Positions 55,135-64,000 of a stretch of 64,000 nt of DNA are shown here, one piece after another (within the stretch, counting starts at the first letter, position 1; each line of letters starts with the position of its first letter). The translations under genes and the position numbers were made by a program. Below the pieces are notes generated by a model that worked only from the letters and a program-made list of their open reading frames with translations, had not been told where the DNA came from and searched no databases. The DNA is from Trichaptum fuscoviolaceum (taxonomy: Eukaryota; Basidiomycota; Agaricomycetes; Hymenochaetales; Trichaptaceae): NCBI GenBank assembly GCA_910574455.1, contig CAJSYZ010000001.1, positions 3,083,424-3,147,423 on the forward strand. The letters are read 5' to 3'.

Positions 55135-56485
55135 CTGAGCATTACTACCTTTGTTATCCGCCAGCACGCTGGGTGGTGGCCCAAGTGAAGACAGTCGTTG
55201 AACAAAGTTAGCACCTCTTTAGCATAGGACGCTATCACCCACTTAAGGGGACGGTATCCAACGCCCGAGGGGCCAGGGGCCGACAAGTTGGAAGTGCCGG
55301 CCAGTGCGTCCATAAGCTCTTTCATGAGTATTGGAGGCGCACTGGGGGAAGGGGGAGGCAGCGGGCCTTGGCCCGCTGCTGAAAGTGGTGGAGGAGGGGG
55401 GAAATATGTTGAGTGAAACAACTCACCTTTCTCCTGCTCTGTACTGGTGAAGGTGCCATCTGCCTTGCGCAATGAGGGTACTGGAGTGGGGCGGACACCC
55501 AGGCCACGCTTGGCCCAGTTCCAGATGTTGGTGGAGTTAGCCTCCTGCACCTGCTCTGAATAGAAGAGGCGGCGCGCTGCCCTGGTAGTTGCCTTGAAGG
55601 CACGTTTGGCAGCTGCACGCAAACGCGCAGTGGGGGCTTCTTTGATAGCCGTGAGGGACGCTGAGCACTTAGCTGACCACCAGGGTACTGCTGTTTTTGA
55701 GTGCTTGTGGGGCTTGGTCATAGACTGCATAGCCGCTACCAGGGCGCTCTGAATGGCCTCGGCTTTTGCATCTAGTGAAGCAATGTCAGTAGCAGGGAGC
55801 GCAAACGCGTCCTGCAACAATGGGAAGGCAACTGCACACCAAGCCTCTCTGTCCTCAGGGGTCAGCTTGGGGGGGCGCGGTGGGTGGACAAAGGGTCCCA
55901 CTGGCAGCACCCATTTGAGAATGGTATGATCAGAAAGGGGAGATGGCGAACTAGTGAATGTATCCATCACTTGCTCAGGAGGGATGTTTGGCGCTGCCCA
56001 GACCATGTCAATGGGACAGTGCAGCCCATCTTTGCCCGGACGAGTATCAACGTCTGGGTGATGGGCAGGTTCATGGCCATGCTCTCTGAAGAAGTCATCA
56101 AGGGGTTGCGCCCTGTTTGACTCTGCAGTAGTGCAGGCGAGTTCGGACCACGAACGGTGCCGGCGGTTGAAGTCACCGGCAATTGTGAGGGAGGCGGCCA
56201 TTGCCGGAGTGAGACTGAATAGAAACGACTCACCTGGGTATCGGGGGTTGTACTCCGCCCTGTCCGGTGCCTGCTGACCATAGTAGTTGCAGAGGCGGAC
56301 AGTGTGGGTGGAACGGACCTCAATGGTCAGGACGTCAGTGCCATGAGAGGCGGCGCCAACAATAGACCATGAGGAGGGTGGAATGGTTCGAGAGACATAT
56401 GTCACCACTCGAGGACGGGTGGCTGGTGGTAGGCATGGGACATACCCTGGGATTGATGGGACATTAAAGACGTCATCTCCCTCAG

Positions 56486-56487
<2 letters not shown>
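55135..56487 (-). pseudogene. LINE-B 5' piece: endonuclease (partial) and pre-RT region
   Basis: Minus-strand coding part from 56487 down to the array. The frame is open upstream of the first Met at 56408 by some 26 codons to the copy's 5' end, confirming 5' truncation within the endonuclease. Gly-Asp-Phe-Asn lies near 56170 and Ser-Asp-His near 55930. The pre-RT linker is Pro-rich (about 55320-55410). It joins 17894 once the array and one TSD copy are removed. Confidence 0.92.
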
Positions 56488-56517
<30 letters not shown>

Positions 56518-56609
56518 CTGTATTATTCCTGCAGAGTAGCTACGTACATGACCTATCTACTACAGAGGCGCCCGTCATCAAGTTAAACTAGAAACTGGGC
56601 GGGTGGTGC

Positions 56610-56628
56610 CCGCCGCCGAAGGCGGCGG
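56610..56628 (-). ncRNA. LINE-C 3'UTR hairpin
   Basis: Identical to the LINE-B stem-loop; listed for completeness. Confidence 0.6.
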
Positions 56629-56797
56629 TGATGATAAGTGAGAGCACCGCCTATTAAGGGAGAGAAAAGGAAGAGGAGAAATTGGTATACATGTCACCCC
56701 GCCCATGTCAAGGCGTAGGCGAACCTACACTACACGCGCAGACGGAAGCTTAGAAGAGAAACGGTGGCTGCTGAGCGAAATACATAGTAAATAGCAA

Positions 56798-59700
56798 TCA
56801 GAGATCGTGAGGTAAGTCTGGAAGTTGACCATCAAAATCATAAAGATCCGGGTCCGCGTCCTGGGTCCTGGGTCCAAGGGCTCGCCTAACGTACACACGA
56901 AGGGTTGTCAGGTCCATGTCCTGGTCGGTTGGGAGGCCATCTAGCTCCATCATCGCAAATGCAAGGCGGATAGCAGCTGAGGTGCGCTCTGAGGGTCTGG
57001 TGAGATGGCCAGTGGCTTTGAGCCACTTGCGAATCACATCGATGAGGGGTTCATCTGCCCACTCTGTGTGGTGAGCTGGTAATGGGGCGTCGTCTGGCCA
57101 AACCTTCACAATCCAGGGGCGGAATGTTTCGCACCCACCTAGTATGTGAGCGGCGGTTTGGGCTGGCCAGGGGGGGTGGTTGTGCCAACGGCAGTAGGTG
57201 ATCAGACCATGTTTGTGCCGGTATTCAGCGCTCATGCGCATCCAGTACGCCCCAAAGGGGCCAGCACAGCAGAGTACCTGAGCTACTGCTGAGATCTCAG
57301 AGCGTGGGTGGCTGTCGGACATGTGCATGAGTGCACGAGGACGACGTGAGGGGGTGCCATTAATTGCAAGGTACTTGTCTGCAGTAGAGGCGATTGCATG
57401 GGCGAGGTGGTCCTCCCACTGTTTCTGCGCAGTAAGAGTGTTCTGCTCGCGGAGGGCGGAAATCGATGGCAGTGAGCGTGAGGGTGGCAGTTCGGTTGCC
57501 TTCTTTGCTTCATCATCTGCCCATTCGTTGCCTGGGACGCCTGAGTGGCCAGGGCACCAGTGAAACATGATTTTGAGGGTGGGATGGAGGTTGAGCAGGT
57601 TAGTGATACCCGCTTTCCATGACTGGAGTAGGGTGGGCGCCAGGGGCCGAAGGCCAATCGCGGAGCAGGCGAAGGGCGGTGAGCGAATCTGACAAGAAGA
57701 TGATGGTGTCGACATCCAGAAGATGGCCTTCTAACTGAAGGGCCGCCCATGCTGGTGCAGATGAGAGAGAGAAGATCTCAGCATCTGTGGCGGTTGAGAT
57801 TTTTTGGTGAGGCAAGGCGCCGGGATGCTAAACGAGTGGTGCCACGCATGGCTACAATTGCAGAGCCCGCTCCATGCTCAAGGCGAGAGCCGTCAGTAAA
57901 GATTTGGACGGATGAGTTGGTGCAGATGGTGTTGGCACGCAACAAATGACGTGCGGATGTCACTGTCTACCTGGCCAGCAGGGATGGCAAATGAGAGTCG
58001 CCCTTCAGCAAAAGCAAGTGGGTCCTCCCAGGGGTGGTGTGTGTACGCAGGGACCTGTTGGACGCTGGGAACGCGGTCGGAGAGCGAAGAAGAGTACAGG
58101 CGGGGTTTTTGTGCTGCAGGAATAGCACGTCTACCTACTGAATGTGGGGTGCGCCAAAGGCGAAGAGCATGGTTAGTTTTAAGATAGTTAAAGTAAAATT
58201 GAAACGGAGGCATAGAACATAAGAAATTGGTGCTTAGCGGTGAAGCGCCTCGGTATACACCAAGGATCCACCTGCAAGCGGTGTTTTGAACACCCTGTAG
58301 ACAAGCCACAAGGGTCTTCTGGCGGATGCCAGTGTACCAGACCGGCGCAGCCCAGGCAAGGACTGTTCTAACGCAGGCTGAGTAAAGCTGGCGAAGGTTA
58401 AGGGCTGACATGCCGCGTTCTGTGTTGGCAAGGAGGCGAATGGCAGCAAGTGTTGAGAGGCCCTTGGAGCGCATGCGCTCAACATGGGGCTTGAAGGAGA
58501 GAGTGGGATCCCACCAGATACCCAACCATCGCAGAGGGATGGAGGGTTTGATGAGTGTGTCTGGGTCGAGTCGGACGCCCTTGGTGTCCCAGCCGTTGTA
58601 GCCCGTGGATCGTCCGGGAGGGTGGAAGTGGATCAGCTCTGTCTTAGCTGTTTCGATTTTGAGGCCGATGTCGTTAAAGAGAGAGTTGAGATGGTGGTAG
58701 GCGTCTGCTAAGTTCCTGCAGTTGGCGGTGACGGATGTGCCAGAAATGACAATCAAGTGGTCGTCGACGTATGCAAGGAGCTCGCAGTCAGGGTGTTGGA
58801 ACCGCTTGATGGCAATAGCTGCAAAAAGGGTAGAGAGGATGGGTGAGACAGGTGAGCCCTGAGGCGTCCCAAGGTCCGGTTTGTGGACACTAGGGAGGGT
58901 GGTGCCATCGAAGGAAATGGCAGCCTGCCGACCAGTCATGAAGGAGAGGCACCAGTCCGCCATGTCTGGTGAACAGCCCAACTCCAAGAGACGGCGGTGT
59001 AGGTGTTGTGGGTGCACCGAATCAAAGAAACCCTGTATGTCCACCGCTAGGGCAGAACACACCAGGCCCTCAGACTGGGCTTTCTCCACGATCTGTAAAA
59101 GGTGCTGGGCAGCGTCATAGACAGAGTGTCCTTGACGCCCCCCATACTGGGTGGGTGGCAGCCAGTTCTTGGTGTTGGCCAAGTACTGGAGCCGGTTAGC
59201 AATGATCTTCTCAAGGAGTTTCCCTAAGGTCTCCTCAAGGGTAATGGGTCGGTATGAACGTGGCGAGAATGGATCCTTCTTGTTTGGCTTCCTGAGCATT
59301 ACTACCTTTGTTATCCGCCAGCACGCTGGGTGGTGGCCCAAGCGAAGACAGTCGTTGAACAAAGTTAGCACCTCTTTAGCATAGGACGCTATCACCCACT
59401 TAAGGGGACGGTATCCAACGCCCGAGGGGCCAGGGGCCGACAAGTTGGAAGTGCCGGCCAGTGCGTCCATAAGCTCTTTCATGAGTATTGGAGGCGCACT
59501 GGGGGAAGGGGGAGGCAGCGGGCCTTGGCCCGCTGCTGAAAGTGGTGGAGGAGGGGGGAAATATGTTGAGTGAAACAACTCACCTTTCTCCTGCTCTGTA
59601 CTGGTGAAGGTGCCATCTGCCTTGCGCAATGAGGGTACTGGAGTGGGGCGGACACCCAGGCCACGCTTGGCCCAGTTCCAGATGTTGGTGGAGTTAGCCT

Positions 59701-60642
59701 CCTGCACCTGCTCTGAATAGAAGAGGCGGCGCGCTGCCCTGGTAGTTGCCTTGAAGGCACGTTTGGCAGCTGCACGCAAACGCGCAGTGGGGGCTTCTTT
59801 GATAGCCGTGAGGGACGCTGAGCACTTAGCTGACCACCAGGGTACTGCGTTTTTGAGTGCTTGTGGGGCTTGGTCATAGACTGCATAGCCGCTACCAGGG
59901 CGCTCTGAATGGCCTCGGCTTTTGCATCTAGTGAAGCAATGTCAGTAGCAGGGAGCGCAAACGCGTCCTGCAACAATGGGAAGGCAACTGCACACCAAGC
60001 CTCTCTGTCCTCAGGGGTCAGCTTGGGGGGGCGCGGTGGGTGGACAAAGGGTCCCACTGGCAGCACCCATTTGAGAATGGTATGATCAGAAAGGGGAGAT
60101 GGCGAACTAGTGAATGTATCCATCACTTGCTCAGGAGGGATGTTTGGCGCTGCCCAGACCATGTCAATGGGACAGTGCGGCCCATCTTTGCCCGGACGAG
60201 TATCAACGTCTGGGTGATGGGCAGGTTCATGGCCATGCTCTCTGAAGAAGTCATCAAGGGGTTGCGCCCTGTTTGACTCTGCAGTAGTGCAGGCGAGTTC
60301 GGACCACGAACGGTGCCGGCGGTTGAAGTCACCGGCAATTGTGAGGGAGGCGGCCATTGCCGGAGTGAGACTGAATAGAAACGACTCACCTGGGTATCGG
60401 GGGTTGTACTCCGCCCTGTCCGGTGCCTGCTGACCATAGTAGTTGCAGAGGCGGACAGTGTGGGTGGAACGGACCTCAATGGTCAGGACGTCAGTGCCAT
60501 GAGAGGCGGCCCAACAATAGACCATGAGGAGGGTGGAATGGTTCGAGAGACATATGTCACCACTCGAGGACGGGTGGCTGGTGGTAGGCATGGGACATAC
60601 CCTGGGATTGATGGGACATTAAAGACGTCATCTCCCTCAGGG
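56798..60642 (-). pseudogene. LINE-C polyprotein, five indels
   Basis: Endonuclease (partial), RT, RNase H and Cys/His tail are all recognisable. Compared with LINE-D or LINE-B the frame is disturbed at five points: a gained G at 57631-57633, a gained base at 57800-57805, a 2-base loss near 57937, and one-base losses near 59848 and 60510. The catalytic boxes (RT Tyr-Val-Asp-Asp near 58760, RNase H Thr-Asp-Gly-Ser near 57900) remain. The substitution level is far lower than the indel level, which could mean real decay or uncorrected sequencing errors. Confidence 0.88.
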
Positions 60643-60675
<33 letters not shown>

Positions 60676-60763
60676 ATTATTCCTGCAGAGTAGCTACGTA
60701 CATGACCTATCTACTACAGAGGCGCCCATCATCAAGTTAAACTAGAAACTGGGCGGGTGGTGC

Positions 60764-60782
60764 CCGCCGCCGAAGGCGGCGG
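60764..60782 (-). ncRNA. LINE-D 3'UTR hairpin
   Basis: Same stem-loop as LINE-B and LINE-C; one of four copies in the window. Confidence 0.6.
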
Positions 60783-60951
60783 TGATGATAAGTGAGAGCA
60801 CCGCCTATTAAGGGAGAGAAAAGGAAGAGGAGAAATTGGTATACATGTCACCCCGCCCATGTCAAGGCGTAGGCGAACCTACACTACACGCGCAGACGGA
60901 AGCTTAGAAGAGAAACGGTGGCTGCTGAGCGAAATACATAGTAAATAGCAA

Positions 60952-63900
60952 TCAGAGATCGTGAGGTAAGTCTGGAAGTTGACCATCAAAATCATAAAGA
61001 TCCGGGTCCGCATCCTGGGTCCTGGGTCCAAGGGCTCGCCTAACGTACACACGAAGGGTTGTCAGGTCCATGTCCTGGTCGGTTGGGAGGCCATCTAGCT
61101 CCATCATCGCAAATGCAAGGCGGATAGCAGCTGAGGTGCGCTCTGAGGGTCTGGTGAGATGGCCAGTGGCTTTGAGCCACTTGCGAATCACATCGATGAG
61201 GGGTTCATCTGCCCACTCTGTGTGGTGAGCTGGTAATGGGGCGTCGTCTGGCCAAACCTTCACAATCCAGGGGCGGAATGTTTCGCACCCACCTAGTATG
61301 TGAGCGGCGGTTTGGGCTGGCCAGGGGGGGTGGTTGTGCCAACGGCAGTAGGTGATCAGACCATGTTTGTGCCGGTATTCAGCGCTCATGCGCATCCAGT
61401 ACGCCCCAAAGGGGCCAGCACAGCAGAGTACCTGAGCTACTGCTGAGATCTCAGAGCGTGGGTGGCTGTCGGACATGTGCATGAGTGCACGAGGACGACG
61501 TGAGGGGGTGCCATTAATTGCAAGGTACTTGTCTGCAGTAGAGGCGATTGCATGGGCGAGGTGGTCCTCCCACTGTTTCTGCGCAGTAAGAGTGTTCTGC
61601 TCGCGGAGGGCGGAAATCGATGGCAGTGAGCGTGAGGGTGGCAGTTCGGTTGCCTTCTTTGCTTCATCATCTGCCCATTCGTTGCCTGGGACGCCTGAGT
61701 GGCCAGGGCACCAGTGAAACATGATTTTGAGGGTGGGATGGAGGTTGAGCAGGTTAGTGATACCCGCTTTCCATGACTGGAGTAGGTGGGCGCCAGGGGC
61801 CGAAGGCCAATCGCGGAGCAGGCGAAGGGCGGTGAGCGAATCTGACAAGAAGATGATGGTGTCGACATCCAGAAGATGGCCTTCTAACTGAAGGGCCGCC
61901 CATGCTGGTGCAGATGAGAGAGAGAAGATCTCAGCATCTGTGGCGGTTGAGATTTTGGGTGAGGCAAGGCGCCGGGATGCTAAACGAGTGGTGCCACGCA
62001 TGGCTACAATTGCAGAGCCCGCTCCATGCTCAAGGCGAGAGCCGTCAGTAAAGATTTGGACGGATGAGTTGGTGCAGATGGTGTTGGCAGACGCAACAAA
62101 TGACTTGCGGATGTCACTGTCTACCTGGCCAGCAGGGATGGCAAATGAGAGTCGCCCTTCAGCAAAAGCAAGTGGGTCCTCCCAGGGGTGGTGTGTGTAC
62201 GCAGGGACCTGTTGGACGCTGGGAACGCGGTCGGAGAGCGAAGAAGAGTACAGGCGGGGTTTTTGTGCTGCAGGAATAGCACGTCTACCTACTGAATGTG
62301 GGGTGCGCCAAAGGCGAAGAGCATGGTTAGTTTTAAGATAGTTAAAGTAAAATTGAAACGGAGGCATAGAACATAAGAAATTGGTGCTTAGCGGTGAAGC
62401 GCCTCGGTATACACCAAGGATCCACCTGCAAGCGGTGTTTTGAACACCCTGTAGACGAGCCACAAGGGTCTTCTGGCGGATGCCAGTGTACCAGACCGGC
62501 GCAGCCCAGGCAAGGACTGTTCTAACGCAGGCTGAGTAAAGCTGGCGAAGGTTAAGGGCTGACATGCCGCGTTCTGTGTTGGCAAGGAGGCGAATGGCAG
62601 CAAGTGTTGAGAGGCCCTTGGAGCGCATGCGCTCAACATGGGGCTTGAAGGAGAGAGTGGGATCCCACCAGATACCCAACCATCGCAGAGGGATGGAGGG
62701 TTTGATGAGTGTGTCTGGGTCGAGTCGGACGCCCTTGGTGTCCCAGCCGTTGTAGCCCGTGGATCGTCCGGGAGGGTGGAAGTGGATCAGCTCTGTCTTA
62801 GCTGTTTCGATTTTGAGGCCGATGTCGTTAAAGAGAGAGTTGAGATGGTGGTAGGCGTCTGCTAAGTTCCTGCAGTTGGCGGTGACGGATGTGCCAGAAA
62901 TGACAATCAAGTGGTCGTCGACGTATGCAAGGAGCTCGCAGTCAGGGTGTTGGAACCGCTTGATGGCAATAGCTGCAAAAAGGGTAGAGAGGATGGGTGA
63001 GACAGGTGAGCCCTGAGGCGTCCCAAGGTCCGGTTTGTGGACACTAGGGAGGGTGGTGCCATCGAAGGAAATGGCAGCCTGCCGACCAGTCATGAAGGAG
63101 AGGCACCAGTCCGCCATGTCTGGTGAACAGCCCAACTCCAAGAGACGGCGGTGTAGGTGTTGTGGGTGCACCGAATCAAAGAAACCCTGTATGTCCACCG
63201 CTAGGGCAGAACACACCAGGCCCTCAGACTGGGCTTTCTCCACGATCTGTAAAAGGTGCTGGGCAGCGTCATAGACAGAGTGTCCTTGACGCCCCCCATA
63301 CTGGGTGGGTGGCAGCCAGTTCTTGGTGTTGGCCAAGTACTGGAGCCGGTTAGCAATGATCTTCTCAAGGAGTTTCCCTAAGGTCTCCTCAAGGGTAATG
63401 GGTCGGTATGAACGTGGCGAGAATGGATCCTTCTTGTTTGGCTTCCTGAGCATTACTACCTTTGTTATCCGCCAGCACGCTGGGTGGTGGCCCAAGCGAA
63501 GACAGTCGTTGAACAAAGTTAGCACCTCTTTAGCATAGGACGCTATCACCCACTTAAGGGGACGGTATCCAACGCCCGAGGGGCCAGGGGCCGACAAGTT
63601 GGAAGTGCCGGCCAGTGCGTCCATAAGCTCTTTCATGAGTATTGGAGGCGCACTGGGGGAAGGAGGAGGCAGCGGGCCTTGGCCCGCTGCTGAAAGTGGT
63701 GGAGGAGGGGGAAAATATGTTGAGTGGAACAACTCACCTTTCTCCCGCTCTGTACTGGTGAAGATGCCATCTGCCTTGCGCAATGAGGGTACTGGAGTGG
63801 GGCGGACACCCAGGCCACGTTTGGCCCAGTTCCAGATGTTGGTGGAGTTAGCCTCCTGCACCTGCTCTGAATAGAAGAGGCGGCGCGCTGCCCTGGTAGT

Positions 63901-64000
63901 TGCCTTGAAGGCACGTTTGGCAGCTGCATGCAGACGCGCAGTGGGGGCTTCTTTGATAGCCGTGAGGGACGCTGAGCACTTAGCTGACCACCAGGGTACT
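60952..64000 (-). CDS. LINE-D polyprotein: RT, RNase H, Cys/His tail (partial)
   Basis: More than 1000 residues open to the right edge; the endonuclease and start lie outside. RT has Ala-Val-Asp-Ile, Gly-Thr-Pro-Gln-Gly and Tyr-Val-Asp-Asp (about 62905-62920). RNase H has Thr-Asp-Gly-Ser, Asp-Ala-Glu, Ser-Asp-Ser and Gly-His-Ser-Gly...Ala-Asp. The C-terminal Cys/His motif and acidic end match LINE-B. No break was found, so this is the best-preserved copy of the B/C/D sublineage. It could supply RT in trans if its 5' part is complete. Confidence 0.92.
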   Translation of the reverse strand, partial: VPWWSAKCSASLTAIKEAPTARLHAAAKRAFKATTRAARRLFYSEQVQEANSTNIWNWAKRGLGVRPTPVPSLRKADGIFTSTEREKGELFHSTYFPPPPPLSAAGQGPLPPPSPSAPPILMKELMDALAGTSNLSAPGPSGVGYRPLKWVIASYAKEVLTLFNDCLRLGHHPACWRITKVVMLRKPNKKDPFSPRSYRPITLEETLGKLLEKIIANRLQYLANTKNWLPPTQYGGRQGHSVYDAAQHLLQIVEKAQSEGLVCSALAVDIQGFFDSVHPQHLHRRLLELGCSPDMADWCLSFMTGRQAAISFDGTTLPSVHKPDLGTPQGSPVSPILSTLFAAIAIKRFQHPDCELLAYVDDHLIVISGTSVTANCRNLADAYHHLNSLFNDIGLKIETAKTELIHFHPPGRSTGYNGWDTKGVRLDPDTLIKPSIPLRWLGIWWDPTLSFKPHVERMRSKGLSTLAAIRLLANTERGMSALNLRQLYSACVRTVLAWAAPVWYTGIRQKTLVARLQGVQNTACRWILGVYRGASPLSTNFLCSMPPFQFYFNYLKTNHALRLWRTPHSVGRRAIPAAQKPRLYSSSLSDRVPSVQQVPAYTHHPWEDPLAFAEGRLSFAIPAGQVDSDIRKSFVASANTICTNSSVQIFTDGSRLEHGAGSAIVAMRGTTRLASRRLASPKISTATDAEIFSLSSAPAWAALQLEGHLLDVDTIIFLSDSLTALRLLRDWPSAPGAHLLQSWKAGITNLLNLHPTLKIMFHWCPGHSGVPGNEWADDEAKKATELPPSRSLPSISALREQNTLTAQKQWEDHLAHAIASTADKYLAINGTPSRRPRALMHMSDSHPRSEISAVAQVLCCAGPFGAYWMRMSAEYRHKHGLITYCRWHNHPPWPAQTAAHILGGCETFRPWIVKVWPDDAPLPAHHTEWADEPLIDVIRKWLKATGHLTRPSERTSAAIRLAFAMMELDGLPTDQDMDLTTLRVYVRRALGPRTQDADPDLYDFDGQLPDLPHDL

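Larger units (their letters stand above)
56488..60642 (-). mobile_element. LINE-C: 4.15-kb LINE copy
   Basis: T run 56488-56517 (30-nt tail), 3'UTR 56518-56797, coding part 56798-60642. It is nearly identical to LINE-D at a constant 4154-bp offset. Its 5' end stops at exactly the same base as LINE-B (CCCTCAGGG before the T tract). Confidence 0.93.
60643..64000 (-). mobile_element. LINE-D: LINE copy running off the right edge
   Basis: T run 60643-60670 (28-nt tail), 3'UTR 60671-60951, then coding sequence to the edge. It directly abuts the 5' end of LINE-C. The 5' end is outside the window. Confidence 0.93.

Overview
The window is a transposable-element nest from a eukaryotic, very probably fungal, genome. 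A basidiomycete is my best guess. It is inferred from the element set: an RNase H-bearing LINE, a chromodomain Ty3/gypsy element and a Ty1/copia element, in roughly balanced base composition without massive C-to-T decay. I found no host protein gene, rRNA, tRNA or CRISPR array. Nearly every base can be assigned to one of five element families, and most insertion events are proved by target-site duplications (TSDs).

Scaffold: five copies of one LINE family lie head-to-tail, all on the minus strand. I call them LINE-0 (left edge to 8101), LINE-A (8102-12245), LINE-B (12246-56487 in three pieces), LINE-C (56488-60642) and LINE-D (60643 to the right edge). At each junction the 5' end of one copy touches the poly(A) tail of the next (a T tract on the plus strand at 8102, 12246, 56488 and 60643). 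LINE-A and LINE-D keep long open frames with endonuclease (A only), reverse transcriptase (RT), RNase H and a C-terminal Cys/His motif.

Insertions: LINE-0 is split by a Ty1/copia element (2131-7931, 262-bp LTRs, TSD CTGAG). Its gag region is missing and about 800 bp of unrelated DNA sits there instead. LINE-B is split by a 2.84-kb foldback element (13051-15892, 7-bp TSD) made almost wholly of two inverted arms. It is split again by a 37.2-kb array (17895-55129). The array alternates ten 828-bp LTRs with nine 2.47-kb non-coding internal regions and is bounded by a single TSD (GCTTC). It is therefore one non-autonomous LTR retrotransposon (LARD-like) that expanded in place. One internal region of the array carries a nearly fresh Ty3/gypsy chromovirus (28878-35612, 831-bp LTRs, TSD CCAAC).

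Order of events: the LINE chain came first, then the foldback, copia and LARD insertions, then array amplification, then gypsy insertion into one unit. The foreign block inside copia is homologous to part of the LARD internal region. The copia and LARD insertion points lie 5 bp apart in two different LINE copies. The strongest candidates for something new are the single-TSD LTR/internal array, the LINE chain with identical junctions, the copia-LARD sequence sharing, and a LINE 3'UTR hairpin supported by a compensatory base-pair change.
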